Shown here piece by piece: positions 50,507 through 59,948 of a stretch of DNA of 64,000 bases (its first letter is position 1; every line of letters starts with the position of its first letter). The notes beneath the pieces were generated by a model. The model ran no database searches. It had not been told where the DNA came from and worked only from the letters and a program-made list of their open reading frames with translations. Both the position numbers and the translations under genes were made by a program. This stretch comes from Sporosalibacterium faouarense (GTDB taxonomy: Bacteria; Bacillota; Clostridia; Tissierellales; VENL01): assembly GCF_016765695.1 (NCBI RefSeq), contig NZ_JAETGO010000069.1, positions 1 to 64,000 of the forward strand. Reading direction: 5' to 3'.

Positions 50507-52198
50507 ATGAAGAAAGTATTATTATTAGCCTTAGTCATAGCTATACTGACAACAGTAGGGGTTTTGGGTATGTTATTTTACAAGTCTATAAGCCCTTATG
50601 AAGCAGTATCGGCCTTTTCTAGAAATGAAATTAATCTTGTGATAGAGGATAATCCTATAAGAACAGAAAGCTCGCCAATTATAGATAAAGACAGGACACT
50701 TATTCCAGTTAATATAATAGCAGATCATATCTACGAAAATATTGAAGTAAATGACAAGAGCAATAGGTTATATGTTAATATTAAGGAACCTCAATTTAAA
50801 CTCGAGACTGAAGAGTTAGATAATAGACTAGATAAAGAACTGAGATTAAATTTCCTAACAGAAGATATTATGGGAACGGAATATATTGATATAAGCGGAA
50901 TGGAGAATATCTTTGGAATTACCTTTGAATATCATCAAGATTCCAATATATTAATTATTGATAAATTAAAGGAAAAAGTGACAACAGGGATTATAACTAG
51001 TGAGGTAAGATTAAGACCTAAGAAAAGCTCTTTTAGCTTTTCCTTGGACAAGCTAGAAAAGGGAGATAATATGACCATTTATGAAGAAGGGGATAAGTGG
51101 TTAAAAGTTAGAACAAATAAAGGATATATCGGATATGTATTAAAGAAAAAAGTAGAGATTAAAGAGCAGGAATATAATATAAATAGTCAACTAAATGTAG
51201 TGAGAGGAGATTGGAATCCTCAGGAGAAAATAAGTCTAGTTTGGAATCATATATCTAAGTATTCACCTAATTTATCTGTCGAAGGAACTATAGAAGGGCT
51301 AGACGTTATATCACCTACTTGGTTCTCTGTAGTAAATAGTGATGGATTTGTAATAAATAATGGAGACATAAAATATGCTAGAGATGCCCATGACAAGGGT
51401 TATAAGGTATGGGGATTAATAAATAATAGCTTCGATAAAGATTTAACCAGAGAATTACTAGCTAGTGAAGAGGCACAGAAAAAAGTCATAGATCAAGTTC
51501 TTATATACTCGAGTCTATATAATTTGGATGGAATAAATATAGATTTTGAAAATGTATATTATGAGGATAAGGATAGACTAACTAATTTTGTAGATAATCT
51601 TACAGAAGCATTAAAGAAACAGAATTTAATAGTATCTATAGATACTACAGTTCCTTCTTCGAGTCCTACATGGTCTAAATTCTATGATAGAGAAAGTCTA
51701 AGTGAAATAGTAGATTACTGTGTAGTTATGACTTATGATGAGCACTGGGCAGCAAGTCCTAAAAGTGGGTCTGTTGCATCTATAGACTGGGTGGATTGGA
51801 GTATTCGCAGAACTTTAGAATATATCCCTAAAGAAAAACTATTAATGGGCATACCATTTTATACTAGAGAGTGGGAAGAAACAAAAATCGAGGATGGCAA
51901 GGTAAAGGTTAAGTCTAAAGCCTTATCTATGGGAACGGTAAAAGAAAGAATAGAAGAGTATAACTCTGAAGTTGTATGGCTTGATGATACAGGACAATAC
52001 TATACCGAATATGAAAAGGAAGGTAAAAGATATAGAATTTGGATTGAGAATAGTGAATCTATTAAACTCAAAGCAAATTTAGTTCATAAGTATGACTTAG
52101 CAGGAGCTGCTTCTTGGCGTAAAGGATTTGAAGAGGGAGACGTATGGGAAGTATTGAATAAAGTACTGAAGGGCGATAAACAAATAGTTGAAAAATAA
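50507..52198 (+). CDS. GH18-family glycosidase with Cu-amine-oxidase-N and SH3 domains
   Basis: The 563-aa product has an N-terminal membrane anchor (about 4-25). A copper-amine-oxidase-like N domain (about 40-155, INLVIEDNPIRTESSPII) and a bacterial SH3 domain (about 160-215) come before the GH18 barrel (about 230-550). The catalytic motif is DGINIDFENV with acid E348; YDEHWAASPKSGS and GIPFYTREW are also typical. It should act on peptidoglycan or spore-cortex glycans in the manner of SleL/YaaH-type proteins; chitin is less likely. AGAGGGGG precedes the ATG. Confidence 0.88.
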   Translation: MKKVLLLALVIAILTTVGVLGMLFYKSISPYEAVSAFSRNEINLVIEDNPIRTESSPIIDKDRTLIPVNIIADHIYENIEVNDKSNRLYVNIKEPQFKLETEELDNRLDKELRLNFLTEDIMGTEYIDISGMENIFGITFEYHQDSNILIIDKLKEKVTTGIITSEVRLRPKKSSFSFSLDKLEKGDNMTIYEEGDKWLKVRTNKGYIGYVLKKKVEIKEQEYNINSQLNVVRGDWNPQEKISLVWNHISKYSPNLSVEGTIEGLDVISPTWFSVVNSDGFVINNGDIKYARDAHDKGYKVWGLINNSFDKDLTRELLASEEAQKKVIDQVLIYSSLYNLDGINIDFENVYYEDKDRLTNFVDNLTEALKKQNLIVSIDTTVPSSSPTWSKFYDRESLSEIVDYCVVMTYDEHWAASPKSGSVASIDWVDWSIRRTLEYIPKEKLLMGIPFYTREWEETKIEDGKVKVKSKALSMGTVKERIEEYNSEVVWLDDTGQYYTEYEKEGKRYRIWIENSESIKLKANLVHKYDLAGAASWRKGFEEGDVWEVLNKVLKGDKQIVEK

Positions 52199-52220
52199 TA
52201 GAAAATATCAAAAAGTTATT

Positions 52221-52256
52221 AAAGGCTGACATATAGAAGTGTCAGTCTTTATTTTT
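52221..52256 (+). terminator. Rho-independent terminator
   Basis: AAAGGCTGACA and TGTCAGTCTTT pair (one G-U) around TATAGAAG and are followed by ATTTTTT. Confidence 0.82.
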
Positions 52257-52360
52257 TCAAAAAGAAAGATATTACAAAATATTAAAAATATACCAATGGT
52301 TTTTAATACCATTGTAACAACTTTGAGGTAAATATTCTGATAGAATTAAATTAATAACAA

Positions 52361-52375
52361 AAAATTCTGAAAATT
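52361..52375 (+). promoter_or_regulatory. CodY-like box before the MoxR operon
   Basis: AAAATTCTGAAAATT matches the CodY consensus AATTTTCWGAAAATT at 13 of 15 positions. A weaker copy, AATATTCTGATAGAA, starts at 52331. No codY gene is in the window to confirm the regulator. Confidence 0.5.
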
Positions 52376-52414
52376 ATTGTTGGTAGAGATAAGTAATAGG
52401 AGGTGAGAAAACAT

Positions 52415-53827
52415 TTGTATGGGAAAGCTGATTTTGCTGCGGAGTTTATAACAAAAACAGCTAGTCAAGTTATATGGGCTTTTCTAATAACCATTAACTT
52501 TCTAACACTATTTCGATTAATGCTTCTAGAAACAAATGCTCCCTATAATGCAGATATAATTTTTGTCTTAAGTCTTATTAATTATATACTAAGTCATATC
52601 TTAGCTTATCTTATTAATAGAAATAAAAAGAAATATCCCAAGATCATTATTTTAGTTCCTATATTAGCATCTTTCATTTCATTGTTCACATGTATCTATG
52701 TTATGGAAGATTTCCCCAATCATATTAGAGTAGGGTTATTTTTTTATTATTTAATTTTGTGGAAAAAGGGAGTAGATTTTTCAGTTGACGAAATTGACAT
52801 AAGCACATACAAGAAGGGGTTTTGGGTATCATTTGTAATAGTTTTTTCATGGTTTATATTTTTAATTTTGCTAATGGGAATAAGACAAAACTTTTTTTAT
52901 AAATGGTTATTTATGAGGTACATTCCCATATACCTAATTATTTCACTAATTACTATGTTTAGGTTAACCTTTGTAGATGCCTACGATAATAGGTTTAAAA
53001 ATACAATAAACTCAGAAAAAAATGTATTTAAGGTAAACATTGCATCATTAATTATTGTTTTATTTGCATTAACTTTGATTTTAACAAATTATTTGGGAAC
53101 TGGGGTTCATGGAGTTAATTTTATTTATCTAGTAATTAAGAAGATTATTGATATTGCCATATTAGGATTTAGTTATATAGTTATTGCTATAGATGGGATA
53201 TTTAAAAGAATCATTGGAATAAATTTTTTCACTCTTTTTATGATTATTATAAGCTTTGTAGTGAAATTTATAAACTTTGTAACTAAGTATGGAAGGGACT
53301 CTAATCCACAGAAAGTCAAGATTAGTGATGAAATGGCAGAAAGCATAGCAAATATCGGTAGAAATGTTGCTTTTGCAATAGTATTTACAGTAATAATACT
53401 ACTAATAATCTATAGACTTATGAAGGCAATTGAAATAAAGAAGAGGCAAATAATTATTGATGGAGAAAGCAAAGAATTTGTTATAAGGGAAGAAATCTCA
53501 AATAGATTGCTTGTAAACAGATTTAGGAATATGATAGGTAAAGGTAATCGGCTATATAGAAGACGAAATAACTTCAAGGACTTGCCTATTATAAGACAAT
53601 TATACATAAAGGCTGTAATGAAAGCAGGAAATTCTGGTTATATATTTAAAAAACAATATACTCCCAATGAATTTCTATCAAAGGGACTAAAAGGAAGTGA
53701 TTTTGAAGGAGAAGGCTTTAATAAATTAACGGAATACTATAATAAGGTCAGATATGGCGGAGAAGAATTAGAAGATAAAGTCATTGAAGAAGCAATATTA
53801 ATTGAAAGTACATTGGATAAAAAATAA
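52415..53827 (+). CDS. Polytopic membrane protein with DUF4129-like tail
   Basis: TTG at 52415 is preferred; GTG at 52403 lies within the AGGAGGTG ribosome site, though the spacing to the TTG is long. The product of about 470 aa has roughly eight membrane helices. Its cytoplasmic tail carries IKAVMKAGNSGYIFKKQYTPNEF and KLTEYYNKVRYG (tail read as YTPNEF...TEYYNKVRYG), as in the DUF4129 end of transglutaminase-type proteins of MoxR operons. The transglutaminase core itself is missing. A full paralogue lies at 56326 and a decayed one at 53802. Confidence 0.72.
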   Translation: MYGKADFAAEFITKTASQVIWAFLITINFLTLFRLMLLETNAPYNADIIFVLSLINYILSHILAYLINRNKKKYPKIIILVPILASFISLFTCIYVMEDFPNHIRVGLFFYYLILWKKGVDFSVDEIDISTYKKGFWVSFVIVFSWFIFLILLMGIRQNFFYKWLFMRYIPIYLIISLITMFRLTFVDAYDNRFKNTINSEKNVFKVNIASLIIVLFALTLILTNYLGTGVHGVNFIYLVIKKIIDIAILGFSYIVIAIDGIFKRIIGINFFTLFMIIISFVVKFINFVTKYGRDSNPQKVKISDEMAESIANIGRNVAFAIVFTVIILLIIYRLMKAIEIKKRQIIIDGESKEFVIREEISNRLLVNRFRNMIGKGNRLYRRRNNFKDLPIIRQLYIKAVMKAGNSGYIFKKQYTPNEFLSKGLKGSDFEGEGFNKLTEYYNKVRYGGEELEDKVIEEAILIESTLDKK

Positions 53828-54173
53828 CTTTTTAGTAGTCTTCATAGTAACCTTGTCTAGATTAGCATTTATAAACGCATATGATAATAAATTTAAGAAT
53901 ACAGTTAATGCTGCGAAGAATATCTTGAAAGTTAACATCTTTTCAATTATAGTAGTAATAACAACTCTTGTCCTAATTCTTACTGACTATTTTGAATCTC
54001 ACTACACTCCTAATGAGTATTTGAAGCATGGAATTAATGAGCAGTATAGGGAAGCAGGATTTGAAAAATTAACTGAATATTATAATAAAGTGATATATGG
54101 GAGAAAGAAACTCACAAAAGAAGATATAAAAGATGCCATATATATTGAAGCTAAAATGAGTGAGATTAAATAA
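53802..54173 (+). pseudogene. Internally deleted remnant of the DUF4129-like membrane protein
   Basis: The translated segment from about 53850 matches residues 181-231 of the preceding protein (LAFINAYDNKFKNTV against LTFVDAYDNRFKNTI). It then jumps at about 54000 to the tail motif HYTPNEYLKHG, matching from residue 419. About 187 residues and the whole N-terminus are missing. No ribosome site stands at the overlapping ATG at 53802. It is best read as the relic of a tandem duplicate. It is still in frame, so expression of a short membrane peptide cannot be excluded. Confidence 0.8.
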
Positions 54174-54197
54174 TAATAAAAATTTGGAGGGGTCTAT

Positions 54198-55163
54198 ATG
54201 ATTTTAAAGGTTAATGATATCCAAGAAATGGCTGGAAAAATAAAAAGAAATATTCAACAAGTAATCGTTGGTAAGGATAAAGTAATTGATTTAATGTTAA
54301 CTTCAATTTTATGTTCAGGACATGTATTACTTGAAGACGTACCAGGACTAGGAAAAACCATGTTAGCTAAATCCTTATCAAAATCAGTAAATAGCACATT
54401 TAAGAGAATTCAATTTACTCCTGATTTATTACCCAGTGATGTAACAGGAATAAATGTATATAATCAAAAAACAGGTGAATTCAATTTCAAAAAGGGACCT
54501 TTAATGAGTCAAATAGTATTGGCTGATGAAATTAACAGGGCAACTCCAAGAACTCAATCAAGCTTATTAGAGGCTATGGAAGAGCATCAAGTTTCTGTAG
54601 ATGGTATAACATATAAACTTGATGAACCTTTCTTTGTTATAGCTACACAGAACCCAGTAGAAACGGGAGGAACTTTCCCGTTACCAGAGGCCCAATTAGA
54701 TAGATTCTTTATGCAATTATCTATGGAGTATCCGGACTTTAATGAAGAAATGGAGATATTAAGAAGATTTAGAGAAAACAACCCATTTGAGGATTTGAAG
54801 CCAGTTGTAAATTCTGAGGATATAGTTGAAGCAAGAAAATGCTTTACAGATGTTTTCGTAGATGAAGAAATTATGAAATATTTGCTTGAAATTGTTAGAG
54901 CTACTAGAGAACATGAGGAAATAGAGCTAGGAATAAGTCCAAGGGGAAGTATGGCACTATTTAGAGGAATTCAGGCTTATGCAGCCATTCAAGGAAGAGA
55001 TTATGTGCTTCCAGATGATGTTAAAGAACTTGTAAGGCCAATCTTTATTCACAGAATAATTTTAAATGGTCAAGCAGCTGTTAAGGGAAGAAATACTATA
55101 GAGGTGTTAGACGATATAATAAATAGTATATCTACTCCTGTTGAAAATTTACAGGCTATTTAG
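54198..55163 (+). CDS. MoxR-family AAA+ ATPase
   Basis: The 321-aa ATPase has Walker A VPGLGKTM (48-55), FTPDLLPSDVTG, Walker B IVLADEINRA, the arginine-rich TPRTQSSLLEAMEEHQV, sensor 1 FVIATQNPVE, and the lid region SPRGSMALFRGIQAYA. MoxR ATPases act as chaperones or metal-insertion helpers with DUF58/VWA partners, and the DUF58 gene follows directly. GGAGGGG precedes the ATG. Confidence 0.95.
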   Translation: MILKVNDIQEMAGKIKRNIQQVIVGKDKVIDLMLTSILCSGHVLLEDVPGLGKTMLAKSLSKSVNSTFKRIQFTPDLLPSDVTGINVYNQKTGEFNFKKGPLMSQIVLADEINRATPRTQSSLLEAMEEHQVSVDGITYKLDEPFFVIATQNPVETGGTFPLPEAQLDRFFMQLSMEYPDFNEEMEILRRFRENNPFEDLKPVVNSEDIVEARKCFTDVFVDEEIMKYLLEIVRATREHEEIELGISPRGSMALFRGIQAYAAIQGRDYVLPDDVKELVRPIFIHRIILNGQAAVKGRNTIEVLDDIINSISTPVENLQAI

Positions 55164-55175
55164 GAGTTGAGTGAT

Positions 55176-56315
55176 ATGGGAAGTATAGTAGCTATAGTAG
55201 TAGCAATTACTATTGGAAGTTTGGTAATGTTGAAATGGGATAAGTGGGCTGTAAGAAAAATTGAATATAAGAGATATTTAGATAAAGATAGAATTTTCCC
55301 TGGTGAACAGGTGATAATGACTACTGAAATAGTAAATAGGAAACTTTTACCCCTACCTTGGATAGAAGTTGCTACAGAGGTCCCTAACTCCTTTAGTTTT
55401 AATGACCAAAAGACAGTAAAGTACTCTAAGGAAGGGAATAAGATTTATAGGGTAGTTACTTCTCTTATAAGCTATCAAAGAGTTAGAAGGCGTAATTCAT
55501 TGATATGTGAAGCAAGAGGGTATTTTAATATTTACGATTTGGATTTGAGTATTGGAGATTTCTTTGGAGTTAAAACTGCAGAAATGAAAGTAACATATCC
55601 AATGAAGTTGATAGTTTATCCGAAAATTAAGCCTTTAGAAGAGCTTATTGTACCTTATAAGGAGCCACAGGGAGAGATTTCAGTTAAAAGATGGATAATG
55701 CCCGATCCAATACAGGTAATTGGAGCTAGGGAATATACAAGTAGAGATAGCTATAATACAATTGATTGGAAGACAACTGCAAGAATGGGAGAAATGTATG
55801 TAAAAAAGTTCGATTTTACTGCAAATCCCTCATTAATGATGTTTTTAGATGTACAAACATCTAAGGTTTATTGGCAGGACGTTAATACAGACTTCATTGA
55901 AAATGGCATAGAAATCATAGCTGCAATGACAGAAAGGGCAATTAAAGAAGGCGTTCCAGTGGGCTATACATCAAATGGTTACTTCAACGGTGAAAACCCA
56001 AGCGTTTTCATCAATCCTGAGCTTAGAAGAAGTCAACGAGTGGCAATATTAGAGGCATTAGCCAAAACATCTTATTCTAGAAGGTTGCCATTAGACAAAT
56101 TAATAAATATGAGATCTAAGCAGCTAGATCGAGGAAGCTGCATTGTAATAGCAACAGCTCATGTATCCGATGGCTTAAGAAATGAAATAAATTATTTAGC
56201 CAAGCAAGGGTATATGGTTAAGGTAATTTTACTAGATAATGATGCAAGAGCAGCTGGGCTAAAGAAAGAAGTGGAATTGATATACAGTAAAAATTCAGGA
56301 TTATTAGCAGGGTAG
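55176..56315 (+). CDS. DUF58 protein, MoxR partner
   Basis: ATG at 55176 lies nine bases after AGGAG; a TTG nearer the site gives three more residues. The 379-aa protein has one N-terminal membrane helix and a beta-rich region with FPGEQVIMTTEIVNR and LPLPWIEV. The DUF58 core is GAREYTSRDSYNTIDWKTTAR, seen here as EYTSRDSYNTIDWKTTA, then a VWA-like segment starting LMMFLDVQTS. Such proteins work with MoxR ATPases in envelope-related assembly. It is 12 bp from moxR and 10 bp from the next gene. Confidence 0.92.
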   Translation: MGSIVAIVVAITIGSLVMLKWDKWAVRKIEYKRYLDKDRIFPGEQVIMTTEIVNRKLLPLPWIEVATEVPNSFSFNDQKTVKYSKEGNKIYRVVTSLISYQRVRRRNSLICEARGYFNIYDLDLSIGDFFGVKTAEMKVTYPMKLIVYPKIKPLEELIVPYKEPQGEISVKRWIMPDPIQVIGAREYTSRDSYNTIDWKTTARMGEMYVKKFDFTANPSLMMFLDVQTSKVYWQDVNTDFIENGIEIIAAMTERAIKEGVPVGYTSNGYFNGENPSVFINPELRRSQRVAILEALAKTSYSRRLPLDKLINMRSKQLDRGSCIVIATAHVSDGLRNEINYLAKQGYMVKVILLDNDARAAGLKKEVELIYSKNSGLLAG

Positions 56316-56325
56316 GTGACGTAAA

Positions 56326-57684
56326 GTGATCAATAGACTTAACAATATATCAGGATTTCTATTAAAGGCAGTCAGTGAAACTTTAAGATACGTTTTAATT
56401 GCAATTACTGCTTTAACTTTAATCTTTAGTAATTATATAGATACTATAAATGTTAATGCAATATTTATGATAGGAATAGCCAATTATGGAATAAGTTATC
56501 TTTTATCTAGTTATGCGGCCAACAGGAGTTATGAGGGGGCTAGGCTTCGTTTTATAATACCTATATTAGCTTTAACATCTTGCTTGATATCTGTATTTTA
56601 TCTACAAGAGCTAAAAACTTCGATATTAAAAATATCAATACTAATTGTTTATGCTTTTATCTGGAAAAGAGGGATGGATAGCAGAATTGATAATGACTAT
56701 ATATACACCATGAAAAGAGTAATGCTTACTAGTGTAGTTTTAGTAGCGTTATTATCACTATTAATAACTGTAATACCAGCATTTGATTGGTATTTAAAGG
56801 TTTTTAAAACCTATGTGCCTATTTACTTAATAATTACACTCCTATATATGGCAAGAGTAAGTATATTAAATGCTTATTCTAAATATCATACAAATACTGT
56901 GGATAAGGAAAAAAATATAAATAGATTTAATATAATATCTACTGTAGTGGTTGCTCTGTGTTTACTTTTTGGGATAGGAGATTATTCACCAGTAGTATCT
57001 AAGGTTTTTAATTGGGTTGAGAGGGTAATAGAGATAATATTATATCCAATTGGTGCATTAGGAGCTAAAATAACGATGTGGCTTAGTCCTTTATTTAAGC
57101 ATGCCCTAAGTGATGAAATTAAAGGTGAAGGGATAAGTGAACAGGCTCAGCAGGAGCTTAGTAATGCTATGGCAGATATTCAGCCTGATAAATACAGTCA
57201 TATTGTATTACAAGTTATAGAAGTTGCTAAATGGATAATATTTGTTCTTATTTTCTCAATAATAGCATATATGCTATATAAGAACTTTAAAGAGTTATTC
57301 TACTCATCAAGGAGCAAAAATCTTGAAGCTGAAGAAAAAAACTTTGTAAAACCATCAGGGGATATGCTAAAAAGAATTAGAAATACTTTTAATAACCTTG
57401 GGAATATATTTAATAAAGATTCTTATAATTTAGATGGGTTACATGCTATAAGAAAAATATATATTCAAGCTATAAGAAAGTTAAAGAGTAAAGGATACAA
57501 CTATGAAAACAGTCATACTCCAAATGAATTTCTTGCTAATGTGAGCAAAAGAGAAGATTATAATGAGGAAGACTTCGATGTTCTAACGGAATATTATAAT
57601 GAAGTAAGATATGGGAAGAAAGAGTTGGATAAGGATAAGGTTGAAAAGGCGATTAAGATTAAAGACCAAATAAATAGAGCATAA
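56326..57684 (+). CDS. Polytopic membrane protein with DUF4129-like tail (second paralogue)
   Basis: The 452-aa product starts at GTG behind AGGTGA, 10 bp after DUF58. Its membrane region and tail follow the plan of the protein at 52415: ARVSILNAYSKYHTNTV against RLTFVDAYDNRFKNTI, and HTPNEFLANV with LTEYYNEVRYGKKEL at the end. In typical operons this place holds a transglutaminase with a DUF4129 tail; here no Cys-His-Asp core is present. It probably forms a membrane complex with MoxR and DUF58. A clean terminator follows. Confidence 0.75.
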   Translation: MINRLNNISGFLLKAVSETLRYVLIAITALTLIFSNYIDTINVNAIFMIGIANYGISYLLSSYAANRSYEGARLRFIIPILALTSCLISVFYLQELKTSILKISILIVYAFIWKRGMDSRIDNDYIYTMKRVMLTSVVLVALLSLLITVIPAFDWYLKVFKTYVPIYLIITLLYMARVSILNAYSKYHTNTVDKEKNINRFNIISTVVVALCLLFGIGDYSPVVSKVFNWVERVIEIILYPIGALGAKITMWLSPLFKHALSDEIKGEGISEQAQQELSNAMADIQPDKYSHIVLQVIEVAKWIIFVLIFSIIAYMLYKNFKELFYSSRSKNLEAEEKNFVKPSGDMLKRIRNTFNNLGNIFNKDSYNLDGLHAIRKIYIQAIRKLKSKGYNYENSHTPNEFLANVSKREDYNEEDFDVLTEYYNEVRYGKKELDKDKVEKAIKIKDQINRA

Positions 57685-57713
57685 CAAAAGACTGAGTTTC
57701 CTCAGTCTTTTGT
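57684..57713. terminator. Rho-independent terminator between convergent operons
   Basis: ACAAAAGACTGAG and CTCAGTCTTTTGT pair perfectly around TTTC, between the MoxR operon and the convergent pyrBI. Confidence 0.88.
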
Positions 57714-57740
57714 CTATATACTAAATACTGATTTTTTTAA

Positions 57741-58169
57741 TTATATTTTATACTTAGTAAAATCATCACAGAATTCACATTTGTATTTTACATTATTCTT
57801 ATCTACTAAAGTAAATTCTGGAGTAGCGTAGATATCGTTGTTACTCACACATCTAGGATTATCACATTTAAATAACCCCTTTACTCTTTGAGGTAGCTCG
57901 ACTTTTTTCTTTTCTACAATCTCATTATTTTCTATTATATTAATTGAGATATTTGGATCTATTAATCCTAGCATAGTGAAATCTATATCTATTTTGTCTT
58001 GGATTTTTATTATGTCCTTCTTGCCCAGGGCTTTACTTGGCACATTCATAAGAAGAACCACTGGAAAGTCTACCTTTGATAAATTCATCTTATCGAAAAT
58101 CTTAAGTCCATTTCCTGATTTGATATGGTCTATAACTATCCCTTTTTCAATGCTATTAACAGTTAACAT
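57741..58169 (-). CDS. pyrI: Aspartate carbamoyltransferase regulatory chain
   Basis: The 142-aa subunit has the allosteric nucleotide-binding half (NSIEKGIVIDHIKSGNGLKIF, MNVPSKALGKKDIIKI) and a C-terminal zinc domain with four Cys (CDNPRCVSN and CEFCDD). It binds the PyrB trimer and mediates nucleotide feedback. Its ribosome site GGGGGTGAT lies inside the end of pyrB, one base separates the frames, and the two are coupled. Confidence 0.96.
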   Translation of the reverse strand: MLTVNSIEKGIVIDHIKSGNGLKIFDKMNLSKVDFPVVLLMNVPSKALGKKDIIKIQDKIDIDFTMLGLIDPNISINIIENNEIVEKKKVELPQRVKGLFKCDNPRCVSNNDIYATPEFTLVDKNNVKYKCEFCDDFTKYKI

Positions 58170-58170
58170 A

Positions 58171-59097
58171 TTAAATCACCCCCAAAAGATGTGCCATAAG
58201 TGACATTCTTACATACACACCATACTTAGCTTGCTTAAAATAAACTGCTCTCTGATCATCGTCAACACTATAATCAATTTCATTTACCCTTGGTAGGGGA
58301 TGCATTATAAGCATGTCTGATCTAGAGTCCTTTATCTTATCTCTAGTTAGGATATAACTGTTTTTGAGCTTAAGATAATCTTCCTCATTAAAGAATCTTT
58401 CTTTTTGTATTCTAGTCATATACAGAATATCAACCTCGTTTATTACATCCTCAAGGTTTTCAGTTTCTACTATTTCAACATTATATTCATTAGCAACATA
58501 TTCTTTGATATAACTAGGCATCTTTAGTTGAGGAGGAGATATTAAGCAGAAGGACATACCTTCATATCTAGAAAGAGTTTTGATTAAGGAGTGAACAGTT
58601 CTACCGTATTTTAAATCACCACATAAGGCCACTCTAAGGTTTTTTATTTCTCCCTTGAGATTTTTGATAGTCAATAGATCTGTTAGGGTTTGGGTTGGAT
58701 GTTGGTGACCACCATCGCCACCATTAATTACTGGAACTGCAGAAAAATTTGAAGCAAGCTTTGGAGCACCTTCACGAGGATGTCGAATTACTGCAATGTC
58801 AGAGTAGCCATCTAAGACTCTGATTGTGTCTGAGATACTTTCACCTTTTCTAACTGAACTGGTATTGGCGTCGGCAAATCCTAGAATATTGCCTCCCATT
58901 CTCAACATTGCTGATTCAAAGCTTAGTCGAGTCCTAGTACTGGGCTCATAGAAAAGAGTTGCTAAGATTTTTCCACTACATAAATTCTCATACTTAGCAG
59001 GCTCTTTTTCCATATCTTGAGCAAGAGTGAAAACACTATCAAGCTCTTCCAGTGTCAAATCGTTTGGGTCAATAAGATGTTTACCTTTTAAATTCAT
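58171..59097 (-). CDS. pyrB: Aspartate carbamoyltransferase catalytic chain
   Basis: PyrB condenses carbamoyl phosphate and aspartate, the committed step of pyrimidine synthesis. The 308-aa protein shows [13 protein letters not shown] (carbamoyl-phosphate site), [43 protein letters not shown] and [11 protein letters not shown]. It is first in pyrBI behind a leader with two PyrR-type loops. AAGGGGGAA precedes the ATG. Other pyr genes are outside the window. Confidence 0.97.
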   Translation of the reverse strand: MNLKGKHLIDPNDLTLEELDSVFTLAQDMEKEPAKYENLCSGKILATLFYEPSTRTRLSFESAMLRMGGNILGFADANTSSVRKGESISDTIRVLDGYSDIAVIRHPREGAPKLASNFSAVPVINGGDGGHQHPTQTLTDLLTIKNLKGEIKNLRVALCGDLKYGRTVHSLIKTLSRYEGMSFCLISPPQLKMPSYIKEYVANEYNVEIVETENLEDVINEVDILYMTRIQKERFFNEEDYLKLKNSYILTRDKIKDSRSDMLIMHPLPRVNEIDYSVDDDQRAVYFKQAKYGVYVRMSLMAHLLGVI

Positions 59098-59099
59098 TA

Positions 59100-59391
59100 A
59101 AATTCCCCCTTATAGTTTTGGTGGGGAGACTAATCTCCCTTTTTAGTCTCACAGGACTAAATTAAAGGTAACAAAAAACCTTCTTACCTGAGGGCAAGAA
59201 GGTATAATTAGCATAGAAAAATGTATGCATACTTTTTAAATGATTTTATACAGATATATAGTAAGATATAGCAAAACTAACTAATCAAATTTATGACTGT
59301 TAATAATACTATCTAAAGGCAAATACCTGTATTGTATGAACGCAAATTCTATACCTTCTCAGCCTCACAGGACTAATTTAAAGGTTATATT
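59100..59391 (-). promoter_or_regulatory. pyrBI leader with two PyrR-type binding loops
   Basis: Read on the minus strand, loop 1 is AGTCCTGTGAGGCT (59361-59374) and loop 2 AGTCCTGTGAGACT (59145-59158). Both fit the PyrR-binding consensus ARUCCNGNGAGGYU or differ by one base. After loop 1, AGAAGGTAT can pair with ATACCTTCT, the left arm of the terminator at 59179-59202, to form an antiterminator. After loop 2, GAGACTAA can pair with TTAGTCTC, competing with a GGGAGA/TCTCCC hairpin just before the pyrB ribosome site. Confidence 0.85.
59179..59202 (-). terminator. Attenuator terminator of pyrBI
   Basis: On the minus strand CCTTCTTGCC and GGTAAGAAGG pair over 10 bp (one G-U) around CTCA and are followed by TTTTTTG. 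Confidence 0.88.
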
Positions 59392-59397
59392 TAGTCT

Positions 59398-59426
59398 AAA
59401 GTATCATATTCATAAAGAAATGTCAA
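59398..59426 (-). promoter_or_regulatory. pyrBI promoter
   Basis: On the minus strand TTGACA (59421-59426) is followed after 17 bases by TACTTT (59398-59403), with TGA before the -10. Transcription would start near 59391, just before PyrR loop 1. Confidence 0.75.
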
Positions 59427-59549
59427 TGACAAAAAAATGTAATAACAGTGTTAAAAAAAATAAAAATTTAGCAAATTATCTTGAATTAATACCTAAAAAA
59501 TGGTAATATGATTTGGAGTGAAAATTATCAAATTTAGAGGGGAGAAATC

Positions 59550-59744
59550 ATGAAACTAAAGAAAGGAATAAATAATAAGAATATTAGAGACAAGCAGTAT
59601 GAATTGAATGAACTTTTATCTGAAGTTAAATTCGACAATAAAATAGTTGATAATAAAACATTAAAAATGAGTCAGGATTTGGACAAGTTAATTGTAAACT
59701 ATTATAAAAATAAATATAAGAACTTAAATGAGGCAAGTATATAA
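59550..59744 (+). CDS. Spo0E-like aspartyl-phosphate phosphatase
   Basis: The 64-aa helical protein carries the Spo0E signature MSQDLDKLIVNYYKN (about 43-57). Family members remove phosphate from Spo0A~P and so delay sporulation. The N-terminal stretch KKGINNKNIRDKQ is longer and more basic than in the shortest members. GAGGGGAG precedes the ATG. The unit stands alone, with a terminator directly after the stop. Another, more divergent copy lies at 62187. Confidence 0.85.
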   Translation: MKLKKGINNKNIRDKQYELNELLSEVKFDNKIVDNKTLKMSQDLDKLIVNYYKNKYKNLNEASI

Positions 59745-59748
59745 CACT

Positions 59749-59780
59749 AGAAGGGTAATGAACTCTTCTTTTTTTATTTT
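59749..59780 (+). terminator. Rho-independent terminator
   Basis: AGAAGGGT pairs with ACTCTTCT (one G-U) around AATGA and is followed by a long T run. Confidence 0.8.
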
Positions 59781-59948
59781 TATATATTGGGAATTAAATA
59801 CTAAAGTGATTGGATGTTGAAGCACTAAATATTTAATTTCACATGAGAATTTATTGTTCAACTTCCTCACATAATAATTTTATGGATTTAATTATTATTA
59901 ATTTTTTGTTAGAATTAGAATAAGTAAATAAACATGTGGAGTGATAAT

